Shown here one piece after another: positions 31,554-40,704 of a DNA stretch of 64,000 bases; position 1 is the stretch's first letter, and every line of letters begins with the position of its first letter. This DNA is from Pseudomonadota bacterium. Lineage in GTDB: Bacteria > Pseudomonadota > Gammaproteobacteria > Burkholderiales > Burkholderiaceae_C. Both the position numbers and the translations under genes were made by a program. Location of the stretch: the NCBI GenBank assembly GCA_021805825.1, contig JAJZEC010000001.1, positions 62,001 through 126,000 on the forward strand. Reading direction: 5' to 3'. The notes beneath the pieces are model-generated. The model had not been told where the DNA came from and did not search any database. It saw nothing but the letters and a program-made list of their open reading frames with translations.

Positions 31554-31562
31554 TGCTATAAA
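31554..31562 (+). promoter_or_regulatory. Extended -10 promoter element for lplT
   Basis: TGCTATAAA combines an upstream TG with a near-consensus -10 (TATAAA), 98 bases before the lplT start. An extended -10 would explain the lack of a -35 hexamer in the GC palindrome just upstream. Confidence 0.45.
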
Positions 31563-31659
31563 AGCCCGTTTGGGTCGCCACGCGAAGCAGGCCGCCGCAG
31601 GAGCATTGCGCTCGGATCTCGCAGCCCGCAGATTGCGGCGGCCAATCTTGAAGGAACGA

Positions 31660-32985
31660 ATGAAAAAAGGCTTCTACTGGATCATGGCCGCGCAGTTCTT
31701 CTCGTCGCTGGCCGACAACGCGCTGCTCATCGCGGCCATCGCGTTGCTGATCCAGTCGCAGGCTCCGGGATGGATGACCCCACTCCTGAAGTTCTTTTTC
31801 ACCGCGTCCTACGTGCTGCTGGGTCCCTTTGTCGGTGGTTTCTCCGATTCCCTGCAGAAGGGCCATGTGATGCTGATCACCAACCTGGTCAAGCTCGCCG
31901 GCCTGCTGCTGATGCTCTTCGGCACCCATCCCCTGTGGGCCTACGCGGTGGTCGGACTCGGTGCCGCGGCCTATTCCCCCGCCAAGTACGGCATACTCAC
32001 CGAGCTGCTGCCGCCGCAGCAACTGGTGGCGGCCAATGGCTGGATCGAGGGCACCACGGTGGGCTCGATCATCCTCGGCACGGTGCTCGGCGGCTATCTG
32101 GTCAGCGACAGCGCATCGGCCTGGCTGCTCGAGCTGCGGCCGCTGCAGGCCATGCATGTCGCCACCTCGGCGAATGCCGCGCTGGCCAGCATCGCGGTGG
32201 TCTACGTGATCGCCGCGGCCTGCAATCTGCGCATTCCCGACACCGGTGCCCGCTACCCCCACCAGACCTACCATCCGGGACGCCAGCTGGTGGAGTTCGG
32301 GCATTGCATGCGCGTGCTGTGGAGCGACAGGCTGGGCCAGATCTCGATGGCCGTGACGACCCTGTTCTGGGGTGCCGGAGCGACCCTGCAGTTCATCGTC
32401 ATCAAATGGGCCGAGTCCGCTCTCGGCCTCGACCTCAGCGACGCCGCGTCGCTGCAGGCCACGGTGGCCTTCGGCGTGGCCTTCGGGGCGATGCTGGCAG
32501 CCGTGCGCGTGCCGCTGAAGAAGAGCCTGCGCGTGCTTCCGGTGGGTATGGCGATGGGGGTGGCCTGCATGCTGGTGGCCTTTTACTCGCGCGCCTGGGT
32601 GCCCGAGCTGCAGCTCTCCGTGGGTCGCCTGCATGTTCCGCTGTACCTGCTGTTCGCGGGCCTGTTCATGATGGGCATCGGCGCCATGGCGGGCTACTTC
32701 GTGGTGCCGATGAACGCCCTGCTGCAGCATCGCGGCTACGTGCTGCTGTCGGCCGGACATTCGATCGCCGTGCAGAACTTCAACGAGAACCTCAGTGTGC
32801 TGGTGATGCTGGGCATGTATTCGCTGCTCGTCGGCGCCAACCTGGGGGTGCAGTCGACGATGGTGCTGTTCGGCGCTTTCGTGCTCGCCAGCATGTGGTT
32901 GGTGATCCGCTGGAACCGGCGCAACATGCGCGAGCGCGACTGGACGCAGCTCATCGGCGAGCCACGCCGGGTGCTGCCCCGCTGA
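31660..32985 (+). CDS. lplT: Lysophospholipid transporter LplT (MFS)
   Basis: Flips lysophospholipids across the inner membrane for reacylation. The start [30 protein letters not shown] (31660) has AAGGAA before it; the 540-aa ORF extension is rejected. About twelve hydrophobic segments are visible over 441 aa, with [22 protein letters not shown] and [33 protein letters not shown] matching the LplT family. The usual partner acyltransferase-ACP synthetase gene (aas) is not adjacent. Confidence 0.9.
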   Translation: MKKGFYWIMAAQFFSSLADNALLIAAIALLIQSQAPGWMTPLLKFFFTASYVLLGPFVGGFSDSLQKGHVMLITNLVKLAGLLLMLFGTHPLWAYAVVGLGAAAYSPAKYGILTELLPPQQLVAANGWIEGTTVGSIILGTVLGGYLVSDSASAWLLELRPLQAMHVATSANAALASIAVVYVIAAACNLRIPDTGARYPHQTYHPGRQLVEFGHCMRVLWSDRLGQISMAVTTLFWGAGATLQFIVIKWAESALGLDLSDAASLQATVAFGVAFGAMLAAVRVPLKKSLRVLPVGMAMGVACMLVAFYSRAWVPELQLSVGRLHVPLYLLFAGLFMMGIGAMAGYFVVPMNALLQHRGYVLLSAGHSIAVQNFNENLSVLVMLGMYSLLVGANLGVQSTMVLFGAFVLASMWLVIRWNRRNMRERDWTQLIGEPRRVLPR

Positions 32986-33021
32986 GCCGCCGTCAGCCAC
33001 CGTCAGCCGCCGCTGCCTGCC

Positions 33022-33843
33022 ATGGACGCGATCCGCCTCGGCCCGCTGCTGCTGCCGGCGATGCCCGTGCTGCTGCTGCTGGGCGGGTGGGCAGGGCACG
33101 CGGCCGCGGTTGCGCTGGGCAGGCGGCAGGCTCCGCCGCCAGGCGTCGGGGCGCCGCTGCTGAGCGCCGCCGTGCTCGGGCTGCTTGCGGCACGCCTGAC
33201 CTTCGTGCTGCAGTGGCGGGCGCAGTATTCGCTGGCCGCGGCCCTGTTCGGCTGGCGCGATCTGGGTTTCGCAGCCTGGGCCGGCTGGCTGGCCGCGGCG
33301 CTGGTGCTGCTGCTGTGGGGTCTGCGGCGTGCCCCCTTGCGCCGCCCGCTGGCCGGCGCGCTGGCGCTGGCGGCGCTGCTGGTCTTCGGTGGACAGGCCC
33401 TGCTGCGGTTGCTGCAACCGGTGCCGCGGCCCTTGCCGGCGCTGGTGTTGCGCGACCTGCAGGGCCGGGCGGTGGCCTTGCGCGATCTGCGCGGCCAACC
33501 GCTGGTTCTCAATTTGTGGGCGACCTGGTGCCCTCCCTGCCGGCGCGAACTGCCGATGCTGCTGCGTCGTGCCTCGACGACGCACGGCGTGCGCATCGTG
33601 CTGGCCGAGCAGGGTGACGCGCCCCAGGCGGTGGAGGATCTGCTGCGCCGACTCGGCCGGCCGCGGGCGCCCCAGGTGCTGCTCGACCCGGCGCGCCAAC
33701 TGTCCACCTACTACCAGGTGCCGGGCTTTCCGACCACGCTGTTCCTGGGCGCCGACGGCACGCTGCAGCGCATGTACGTGGGCGAAATGTCGGCGGCGAC
33801 CCTGCAGCAGGGCATGGCCCGGCTGCAGCAGGGTGCGCGGTGA
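33022..33843 (+). CDS. TlpA-family thiol:disulfide oxidoreductase with multi-pass N-terminal membrane domain
   Basis: 273 aa. Residues 1-130 contain about four hydrophobic segments (LLLPAMPVLLLLGGWAG, PLLSAAVLGLLAARLTFVL, GFAAWAGWLAAALVLLLWG, LAGALALAALLVFGGQALL). The opening DAIRLGPLLLPAMPVLLLLG resembles the start of prolipoprotein diacylglyceryl transferase (weak likeness by eye). From 135 on it is a periplasmic thioredoxin-like domain with LWATWCPPCRRELPML (C170, C173) and the cis-Pro region VPGFPTTLFLGADG. It probably reduces periplasmic disulfides; the partner is unknown. It overlaps the following DMT gene by four bases (GTGA). Confidence 0.85.
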   Translation: MDAIRLGPLLLPAMPVLLLLGGWAGHAAAVALGRRQAPPPGVGAPLLSAAVLGLLAARLTFVLQWRAQYSLAAALFGWRDLGFAAWAGWLAAALVLLLWGLRRAPLRRPLAGALALAALLVFGGQALLRLLQPVPRPLPALVLRDLQGRAVALRDLRGQPLVLNLWATWCPPCRRELPMLLRRASTTHGVRIVLAEQGDAPQAVEDLLRRLGRPRAPQVLLDPARQLSTYYQVPGFPTTLFLGADGTLQRMYVGEMSAATLQQGMARLQQGAR

Positions 33844-34790
33844 ACGCGGCGCCGCAGCCAGCCCGCGGTTGCGCAGCCTGGCTGGCCGCTGCCGGCCTGG
33901 CCGGCAGCGCGCTCGTCTGGGGGCTGTCCTGGTGGCCGGTGCGCCATCTGCAGCAGTTGGGTGTGCAGCCGCTGTGGACGACCGCGCTGGTCTACGCACC
34001 CGGAGCGCTGCTGGTGCTGCTGGCGCGCCCGCGGGCGCTGCGTGGACTGCTGCGCCATCCCTCGCTCCTGCTGGTGGCCCTGGGCGCCGGCGGGGCCAAC
34101 GTGTGTTTCAACCTGGGCGTGGCCACCGGCGACGTGGTGCGGGTGGTGCTGCTCTTCTACCTCATGCCGGTGTGGGCCACGCTGCTTGCGCGCTGGCTGC
34201 TGGGCGAGCGCATCGGCCCGGGCGCGCTGCTGCGCCTGGTGCTGGCGCTGGGTGGAGCGCTGGTCGTGCTGTGGCCGCGCGCCGGCGGCTGGCCGCTGCC
34301 GCGGCAGGCCGCCGACTGGCTGGGCCTGTGCGGGGGCATGTTCTTCGCCCTCAACAATGTCATGCTGCGCCGTTGCGCCGAAGTCGATGCGGCAGCGCGC
34401 GCGCTCGCGATGTTCGCCGGCGGCCTGGCCTGCGGCGCGCTGCTGGCGCTGCTGCTGCAGGCGCTCGGGGAGGCCCCGGGCCTGCCGCGGCCGCAGGCCG
34501 CCTGGCTGCTGCCGGCACTCGCCCTGGGGCTGGCGCTGTGCGCCGGCGGACTGGGCCTGCAGTATGGCGCGGCGCGCCTGCCAGCGACCTTGACCGCGGT
34601 GATCATGATGCTGGAGATCGTGTTCGCCAGCCTGAGTTCGGCCTGGCTGGGCGCGGGCAGGCTGGGGCCGCGGGTGTTCGCCGGCATCGTGCTGATCGGC
34701 GCCGGCGTGGTGCTGGGCGCGCGCGCCGAGGCGGCGCACAATGACGCCGGCGAAGCCGAGACCCTTTCGAGCGCCCCGAGGAACAGCTGA
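33840..34790 (+). CDS. EamA/DMT family transporter
   Basis: A 316-aa inner membrane permease with a GTG start overlapping the tlpA-like stop. It has two halves of about five hydrophobic helices each, the classic duplicated EamA fold; GSALVWGLSWWPVRHL and WATLLARWLLGERIGPGALL mark the first repeat, AVIMMLEIVFASLSSAWLG the end of the second. DMT members export amino acids or other metabolites; the substrate is not predictable. It ends in a one-base overlap with the glutathione peroxidase gene. Confidence 0.88.
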   Translation: MNAAPQPARGCAAWLAAAGLAGSALVWGLSWWPVRHLQQLGVQPLWTTALVYAPGALLVLLARPRALRGLLRHPSLLLVALGAGGANVCFNLGVATGDVVRVVLLFYLMPVWATLLARWLLGERIGPGALLRLVLALGGALVVLWPRAGGWPLPRQAADWLGLCGGMFFALNNVMLRRCAEVDAAARALAMFAGGLACGALLALLLQALGEAPGLPRPQAAWLLPALALGLALCAGGLGLQYGAARLPATLTAVIMMLEIVFASLSSAWLGAGRLGPRVFAGIVLIGAGVVLGARAEAAHNDAGEAETLSSAPRNS

Positions 34791-35347
34791 TGACCCCTCC
34801 TTCTCCCGCCGCCGAGCATCCCGCCGCGCCGCGCGTCGATGGCACGGTGCACGTGCGCAGCGCCTTCGATTTCAGCGCCCGCGACATCGAGGGTCGTGAG
34901 CAGGCCCTGGCGCGCTGGCGCGACCAGGTGTTGCTGGTGGTCAATACCGCGAGCGCCTGCGGTTTCACCCCCCAGTATGCCGGCCTGCAGGCGCTGCAGC
35001 ACGCCTACCGCGATCGCGGGTTCAGCGTGCTCGCCTTTCCCTGCAACCAGTTCGGCGCCCAGGAGCCGGGAACCGCGGCGCAGATCGCCGCGTTCTGCGC
35101 GCGCAACTACGGAGTGGAGTTCCCGATCTTCGACAAGATCGACGTCAACGGGACACATGCCCACCCCTTGTGGCGATGGCTGAAGGAGCAGGCCAGCGGC
35201 GTGCTGGGCACCGAGGCGATCAAGTGGAATTTCACCAAGTTCCTGGTCGGGCGCGACGGCCAGGTGATCCGGCGCTACGCGCCGCAGACCCAGCCCGACG
35301 CGCTGCGCGCCGATATCGAGATGGCCCTCGACGCTGCGCGGCCTTGA
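34790..35347 (+). CDS. Glutathione peroxidase-like thiol peroxidase
   Basis: A 185-aa peroxidase reducing H2O2 or lipid peroxides with glutathione or thioredoxin. Family motifs are NTASACGFTPQYAGL (peroxidatic Cys57, not selenocysteine), AFPCNQFGAQEPG (Cys85, Gln87) and KWNFTKFLVGRDG (Trp146). The ATG at 34790 follows GAGGAA and overlaps the DMT stop. An N-terminal extension of about 20 residues (PSPAAEHPAAPRVDG) shows no signal peptide. Third gene of a tlpA-DMT-gpx operon with a redox theme. Confidence 0.93.
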   Translation: MTPPSPAAEHPAAPRVDGTVHVRSAFDFSARDIEGREQALARWRDQVLLVVNTASACGFTPQYAGLQALQHAYRDRGFSVLAFPCNQFGAQEPGTAAQIAAFCARNYGVEFPIFDKIDVNGTHAHPLWRWLKEQASGVLGTEAIKWNFTKFLVGRDGQVIRRYAPQTQPDALRADIEMALDAARP

Positions 35348-35355
35348 ACCCCTTC

Positions 35356-35421
35356 ACAATCGTGGGTATTGTCTCGCCGGGGGCCAGCTTGCGTCCGTGC
35401 CTGCCCGACAATGCTTTTTTT
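35356..35421 (+). terminator. Intrinsic terminator candidate after gpx, with a competing stem
   Basis: ATTGTC (35368-35373) pairs with GACAAT (35407-35412), aided by GGG/CCC inside, and is followed by GC and seven T residues, the clearest U-tract in the window. A second ACAAT at 35356-35360 could pair with the same ATTGT instead, giving two exclusive folds. Confidence 0.5.
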
Positions 35422-35489
35422 CGCCGGCGCGCACCGGGTCGACGCGGCGCGTAGCCTCCCCAGCCTTCCCCAGCCTCCGCACTGCCGAC

Positions 35490-36071
35490 ATGGGACACCG
35501 CCTGACGCAAATCACCACCCGCACCGGAGATTCCGGCAGCACCGGACTGGGCGACGGCACGCGCTGCTCGAAGGCCGCGCCGCGCATTGCCGCGCTGGGC
35601 GAGGTCGACGAACTCAACAGCCATCTCGGCCTGTTGCTGTGCGAGGATCTGCAGGAGCCGCATCGGCAACTGCTGTTGCAGATCCAGCAGGATCTGTTCG
35701 ACCTCGGCGGAGAACTCGCGGTGCCCGGCACCTCGCTGCTGCGCGAGGCCGCGCTGCTGCGTCTGGACGAGGCGATCGCAAGCGGCAACCGGAACCTGCC
35801 GCGGCTGCGCGAATTCATCCTGCCCGGCGGCAACCGGGCGTCCAGCCAGGCGCATGTCTGCCGCGCCGTGGCGCGGCGCGCCGAGCGCGCGCTGGTGCGC
35901 TTGCAGGAGGAGTCGGCGAGCGCCAGCCGCGCCGACAGCGCAGCGGGCAGCTTGCCGCTGCAGTACCTCAACCGCCTGTCGGACCTCCTGTTCGTGCTCG
36001 CCCGCCTGTTCCACGGCTCGGGCGCGGAGCGGCAGTGGGAGCACGCGCGCGCGCCGCGCGCTCAGACTTGA
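35490..36071 (+). CDS. Cob(I)alamin adenosyltransferase (PduO type)
   Basis: Adenosylates cob(I)alamin with ATP to make coenzyme B12. The start MGHRLTQITTRTGDSGSTGLGDGTR (35490) gives 193 aa; the track's extra 31 residues are unlike the family. The ATP-binding N-terminus TRTGDSGSTGLGDGTR, GEVDELNSHLGLL, FILPGGNRASSQAHVCRAVARRAER and YLNRLSDLLFVLARLF are all diagnostic. It has its own upstream gap with a terminator-like structure. No cobalamin riboswitch is visible. Confidence 0.93.
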   Translation: MGHRLTQITTRTGDSGSTGLGDGTRCSKAAPRIAALGEVDELNSHLGLLLCEDLQEPHRQLLLQIQQDLFDLGGELAVPGTSLLREAALLRLDEAIASGNRNLPRLREFILPGGNRASSQAHVCRAVARRAERALVRLQEESASASRADSAAGSLPLQYLNRLSDLLFVLARLFHGSGAERQWEHARAPRAQT

Positions 36072-36230
36072 GCCCGTCCGCGGCGGTTTCGGCTTTGCAA
36101 CAATCCTTCACCGAAGCTGCATGATGTCGCAATATCCGCCGCGCAACATGGCTGCGGCCGGGGCCATGCGGTGTCTTGTCGCTGCGCCCGCGACCGACCG
36201 TGCCCGAGGCGCCGAGAATCCGATCCAACG

Positions 36231-37538
36231 ATGAACCCTCGCCCTGACGAAGCTACCCCGATGCGCCGCGTGCCGGCGCGGCGCCGAGCCTGGATGCTGC
36301 TGCTGGTGCTGCTGGCTGCGGCCGTGCTGGGTGGGTGGTGGTACCGGGCCCACCGCGCGGCCGGCGGCGCGGCGCGCGGCGGGCATGCGGCCTTCGGGCG
36401 GCAGGAGATCCCCGCGGTGACCGCGGCGCGCGTGCGCACGCAGACCCTGCCGGTGTGGCTGAGCGCGCTCGGAACGGTCACCCCGCATACCCTGGCCAAC
36501 GTGATGCCGCGCGTCTCCGGCCTGCTGCAGAGCGTGGATTTCCACCAGGGGCAGCCGGTGCGTGCCGGGCAGTTGCTGGCGACCATCGACCCCCGGCCTT
36601 TCCGCATCGCCGTCGAGCAGGCGCAGGCGCAGCGTGCGCAGACGGCGGCGCAGCTGGCCGGCGCGCGCATCGACCTGCGGCGTTACGAAACGCTGTTGCG
36701 CCAGCGCGCGGTGTCTGCGCAGCAGGTTTCCGATCAACGCGCCACGGTCGCTCAGCTGACGGCCCAGCTCGACGCCAACACCGCGGCACTGGACGATGCG
36801 CGGCTGCAGTTGCAGTGGACTCGCATCACCGCGCCGGTGTCGGGCATCGCCGGGCTGCGCCGGGTCGATCCCGGCAACATGGTCGGCCCCTCGGGAGCCG
36901 TCGGCGTCAGCGCCCCGTCGACGTCCGGTTCCTCCGCCAGCGGCAGCAGCCAGGGCAGCGGAGCCACGCCGATCGTCAGCATCGCGCAGGTGCAGCCCAT
37001 CGAGGTCAGCTTCGCGTTGCCGCAGTCGCAGGTCGGCGCCCTGCTGCGCCAGCTCGCCTCCGGTCGCCATGCGCTGGTGCAGGCGTGGGACGCCGGCGAC
37101 CACGAGATGCTGGCGCAGGGCCAGTTGCTGGCTGCGGACAACCAGATCTCCTCCAGCACCGGAACGCTCGGCCTGCGCGCCCGCTTCGACAACACCTCGC
37201 TGGATCTCTATCCGAACCAGTTCGTCAACGTGCGCGTGCTCGAACGCGAGGTCGAGCACGCGGTGGTCGTGCCCAGCACCGCGGTGGCGGTGGGCGGCGA
37301 CGGGAGTTATGTCTATGTCCTGGGGGCGGACGACAAGGTCGGCGTGCGGCAGGTACGCACCGGGGTGAACTGGGATGGCCTGACGCAGTTGCTCGACGGC
37401 GTCGTCCCCGGGCAGCAGGTGGTCACCAGCGGACTCGATCATCTGCGCGACGGCGATCGCGTGCGCGTGGTTCCCGCGCACGACGCGTCGGCGGGGCCGC
37501 GCGGCGGCCGGCCGGGGTCGGCCGCCGCGGCGCACTGA
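36231..37538 (+). CDS. mdtA: RND efflux periplasmic adaptor subunit, MdtA type
   Basis: The membrane-fusion protein linking the RND pump to its outer membrane channel. 435 aa. A single N-terminal membrane segment ([20 protein letters not shown]) is followed by barrel-sandwich halves [24 protein letters not shown] and [25 protein letters not shown], a helical hairpin between them, and a C-terminal [21 protein letters not shown] domain. A Gly/Ser insert ([18 protein letters not shown]) lies in the middle. First gene of mdtA-mdtB-mdtC-OMF, with a one-base gap to mdtB. Confidence 0.92.
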   Translation: MNPRPDEATPMRRVPARRRAWMLLLVLLAAAVLGGWWYRAHRAAGGAARGGHAAFGRQEIPAVTAARVRTQTLPVWLSALGTVTPHTLANVMPRVSGLLQSVDFHQGQPVRAGQLLATIDPRPFRIAVEQAQAQRAQTAAQLAGARIDLRRYETLLRQRAVSAQQVSDQRATVAQLTAQLDANTAALDDARLQLQWTRITAPVSGIAGLRRVDPGNMVGPSGAVGVSAPSTSGSSASGSSQGSGATPIVSIAQVQPIEVSFALPQSQVGALLRQLASGRHALVQAWDAGDHEMLAQGQLLAADNQISSSTGTLGLRARFDNTSLDLYPNQFVNVRVLEREVEHAVVVPSTAVAVGGDGSYVYVLGADDKVGVRQVRTGVNWDGLTQLLDGVVPGQQVVTSGLDHLRDGDRVRVVPAHDASAGPRGGRPGSAAAAH

Positions 37539-37539
37539 C

Positions 37540-40500
37540 ATGCAGGCGCCCGAGGAACCGGCGCAGGCGCAGCCGCAAGCGCAGCCAGCCGCGTCGGCGC
37601 GGCCGAGCCCGTCTCGGGTGTTCATCCTGCGCCCGATTGCGACCAGCCTGCTGATGCTCGCCGTGCTGGTGGCCGGGCTCGTCGGCCTGCGGCTGCTGCC
37701 GCAGGCGCCGCTGCCGGAGGTCGACTACCCGACCATACAGGTCAGCACCCTCTACCCGGGCGCCAGCCCCGACGTGATGTCCTCGGCGGTGACGGCGCCG
37801 CTGGAGCGCCAGTTCGGGCAGATGCCGGGCCTGGCGCAGATGTGGTCGGTGAGTTCGGGCGGCGCCTCCGTGCTCACCCTGCGTTTCGATCTTTCGCTGC
37901 CGCTGGACGTGGCCGAGCAGGAAGTTCAGGCGGCGATCAACGCCGCCAGCGCGCTGCTGCCCAAGGATCTGCCGCAGCCTCCGATCTACGCCAAGGTCAA
38001 CCCGGCCGACGCGCCGGTGATCACCCTCGGGATGACCTCGGAGTCGCTGCCGCTGAGCACCCTGTACGACCTGGCCGACACCCGCCTGTCGCAGAAGCTG
38101 TCGCAGGTGCCGGGGGTCGGGCTGGTCAGCCTGTCGGGCGGCCACAAGCCGGCCGTGCGCATCGAGGTCGACGCGCGTGCGCTGGCGGCGCGGGGCATCG
38201 GGCTGGATGCGCTGCGCACGGCGATCGCCGATGCGAACGTCAACAGCCCCAAGGGCAGCATCGACGGACGCGAACAGACCTTCACCATCGACGCCAACGA
38301 CCAGCTTGCGGATCCTGCGCAGTACCGCCGCCTGGTCATCGGCTACAGCGGGGGCGCCGCGGTGCACCTCGGCGACGTGGCGCAGGTGCGTACCGGAGCG
38401 GAGAACGCGTGGCAGGCCGCGCTGGTCAACGGCCACCCGGGCATCGTGCTCAACGTGCAGCGCCAGCCGGGGGCCAACGTGATCCAGGTCGTCGACCGCA
38501 TCCATGCCCTGCTGCCCGAGCTGCGCGCGCAGCTGCCGCATGCGGCGCGCCTGCAGGTGCTGTCGGATCGCACGGTGACCATCCGCACAGCCATCCAGGA
38601 TGTCAGCTTCGACCTGCTGCTGTCGGTGGCGCTGGTCGTGCTGGTGATCTTCGCCTTCCTGCGCAGCGCCCGCGCCACCTTCATCCCGGCCACCGCGGTG
38701 CCGCTGGCGCTGGTCGGTACCTTCGGCGCGATGTACCTGCTGGGCTTTTCGCTGAACACCCTGACCCTGATGGCCCTGACGGTCGCGACGGGCTTCGTGG
38801 TCGACGACGCCATCGTGATGATCGAGAACGTCGCACGCCACATCGAGGCGGGCAGGCCGCCGCTGCAGGCCGCGCTGCAGGGTGCCGGGGAAATCGGCTT
38901 CACCATCATTTCCCTGACCTTTTCGCTGATCGCTGTCCTGATTCCCCTGCTGTTCATGGGTGACGTGGTCGGGCGCCTGTTCCGCGAGTTCGCGATCACC
39001 CTGGCGGTGGCCATTGTGATTTCCGCGGCGGTGTCGCTGAGCTTCACGCCCATGCTGTGCGCACGCCTGCTGCACCATGTGCCGCAGCAGGATCAGGGCA
39101 GGTGGTTCCGCGCCTCGGGCGAGGCCTTCGATCGCCTGGCCGACGCCTATGCGCGCGCGCTGCGCTGGATCCTGCGCCACCAGCCGGCGGTGCTGCTGGC
39201 CACGCTGGCGCTGGTTCTTCTGACCGGCGCGCTCTACGTGGCCGTGCCCAAGGGATTCTTCCCCGTCGAGGATACCGGGCTCATCGAGGCGACGATGGTC
39301 GCCGGCCAGGATGTGTCCTTCGCCTCGATGCAGCAGCGCCAGGCCGCGCTGACGCGCGCGCTGCTGCGCGACCCGGCGGTGCAGAGTGTTTCGGCGGTCG
39401 CCGGCATCGACGGCATCAACACAACGATGAACAGCGCGCGCCTGCTCATCGCCCTCAAACCCCTGGCGCAGCGCCCGCGCGTGGGTGCCGTGGTGCGGCA
39501 ACTGCAGCGGCGGGCCGATGCCTTGCCCGGCGTGTCGCTGTTCCTGCGTCCGGTACAGGATCTGAGCATCGACGACCTGCGCAGCCGCTATCCCTACCAG
39601 TTCAGCCTGTCGGCGACCAGCACGCGGGAACTCGGCGATGCGCTGCAGTCGCTGCTGCCCCGCTTGCGCGCGCTGCCGCAACTGTCGGGGGTCAGCGACG
39701 ACCTGCAGCGCAACGGCCTGCAGGCCTATGTCGATGTCGATCGCGCCGCTGCCGCTCGCCTGGGGGTGACGATGAGCGCCATCGACGCGGCGCTGTACGA
39801 CGCCTTCGGCCAGCGCCTGGTGTCGACCGTGTTCACGCAGTCGGCCCAGTACCGCGTGGTGCTCGGCGTGCAGGTGCCGCAGGGCGCCGGGCTCGGCGCC
39901 TTCGACAAGGTCTATCTCACGACCTCCAGCGGCGAGCAGGTTCCGCTGCGCAGCGTGGCGCGCATCGAGCAGCGGCGCACCGCGCTGACGCAGAACCATC
40001 TCGGGCAGTTCCCCGCGGCGCTGGTGTCCTTCGAACTCGCTCCGGGCGCCTCGCTGGGGTCGGCGGTGCAGGGCATCGAGCAGGCGGCGGCGCAGGCCCG
40101 CCTGCCGGCATCGGTGAGCCTGCGCTTCCAGGGCGCGGCCAGCGCCTTCCAGGCCGCGCTGCGCAATGAACTCTGGCTGCTGCTCGCCGCGGTGGCGACG
40201 ATGTACATCGTGCTGGGCGTGCTCTATGAAAGCTATATCCATCCGGTGACCATCCTGTCGACGCTGCCGTCGGCGGGCATCGGCGCGCTGCTGGCGCTGC
40301 TGGCCAGCGGGCACGACCTGAGCGTGATCGCCATCATCGGCATCGTGCTGCTCATCGGCATCGTGCAGAAGAACGCCATCCTGATGGTCGACTTCGCGCT
40401 CGACGCCCAGCGCAGGCAGGGCATGCCGGCCGAGCAGGCGATGCTGCAGGCGGCCCGGCTGCGGCTGCGGCCGATCCTGATGACTACCTTCGCCGCGCTG

Positions 40501-40704
40501 TTCGGGGCCGTTCCGCTGGTCATCGGCGGCGGCATGGGGGCCGAACTGCGCCAGCCGCTGGGCATTTCGCTGATCGGCGGCCTGCTGCTGTCGCAACTGC
40601 TGACCCTGTTCACGACGCCGGTCATCTATCTGGCCTTCGACCGCCTGGCCTTGCGGCTGGCGGCGTGGCGCGCCGCTCCCGGCACGGCGGAGGAGGCGCG
40701 GTGA
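37540..40704 (+). CDS. mdtB: RND multidrug efflux transporter, MdtB type
   Basis: Inner membrane proton-driven pump subunit, 1054 aa. The N-terminal helix is [41 protein letters not shown]. The paired aspartates of TM4 are in [15 protein letters not shown] and the TM10 lysine in [15 protein letters not shown], the proton relay of this superfamily. A hydrophilic Gln/Ala/Pro-rich stretch precedes the first helix. In the known MdtBC system MdtB and MdtC assemble as a heterotrimer. The GTGA overlap with mdtC suggests coupled translation. Confidence 0.93.
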   Translation: MQAPEEPAQAQPQAQPAASARPSPSRVFILRPIATSLLMLAVLVAGLVGLRLLPQAPLPEVDYPTIQVSTLYPGASPDVMSSAVTAPLERQFGQMPGLAQMWSVSSGGASVLTLRFDLSLPLDVAEQEVQAAINAASALLPKDLPQPPIYAKVNPADAPVITLGMTSESLPLSTLYDLADTRLSQKLSQVPGVGLVSLSGGHKPAVRIEVDARALAARGIGLDALRTAIADANVNSPKGSIDGREQTFTIDANDQLADPAQYRRLVIGYSGGAAVHLGDVAQVRTGAENAWQAALVNGHPGIVLNVQRQPGANVIQVVDRIHALLPELRAQLPHAARLQVLSDRTVTIRTAIQDVSFDLLLSVALVVLVIFAFLRSARATFIPATAVPLALVGTFGAMYLLGFSLNTLTLMALTVATGFVVDDAIVMIENVARHIEAGRPPLQAALQGAGEIGFTIISLTFSLIAVLIPLLFMGDVVGRLFREFAITLAVAIVISAAVSLSFTPMLCARLLHHVPQQDQGRWFRASGEAFDRLADAYARALRWILRHQPAVLLATLALVLLTGALYVAVPKGFFPVEDTGLIEATMVAGQDVSFASMQQRQAALTRALLRDPAVQSVSAVAGIDGINTTMNSARLLIALKPLAQRPRVGAVVRQLQRRADALPGVSLFLRPVQDLSIDDLRSRYPYQFSLSATSTRELGDALQSLLPRLRALPQLSGVSDDLQRNGLQAYVDVDRAAAARLGVTMSAIDAALYDAFGQRLVSTVFTQSAQYRVVLGVQVPQGAGLGAFDKVYLTTSSGEQVPLRSVARIEQRRTALTQNHLGQFPAALVSFELAPGASLGSAVQGIEQAAAQARLPASVSLRFQGAASAFQAALRNELWLLLAAVATMYIVLGVLYESYIHPVTILSTLPSAGIGALLALLASGHDLSVIAIIGIVLLIGIVQKNAILMVDFALDAQRRQGMPAEQAMLQAARLRLRPILMTTFAALFGAVPLVIGGGMGAELRQPLGISLIGGLLLSQLLTLFTTPVIYLAFDRLALRLAAWRAAPGTAEEAR

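Noticed and set aside
30852-33617. 921-aa plus-strand ORF over alr and lplT
   Set aside because: Lies antisense to alr and out of frame with lplT and the TlpA gene, all of which have family motifs.
35348-35489. Cobalamin riboswitch before the adenosyltransferase
   Set aside because: No B12-box-like GCCACTG and too little space; only a terminator-like fold is present.
37423-40596. 1057-aa minus-strand ORF antisense to mdtB
   Set aside because: Shadow composition (QQ, RRG, HRH strings), no start context, and opposite a clear RND gene.
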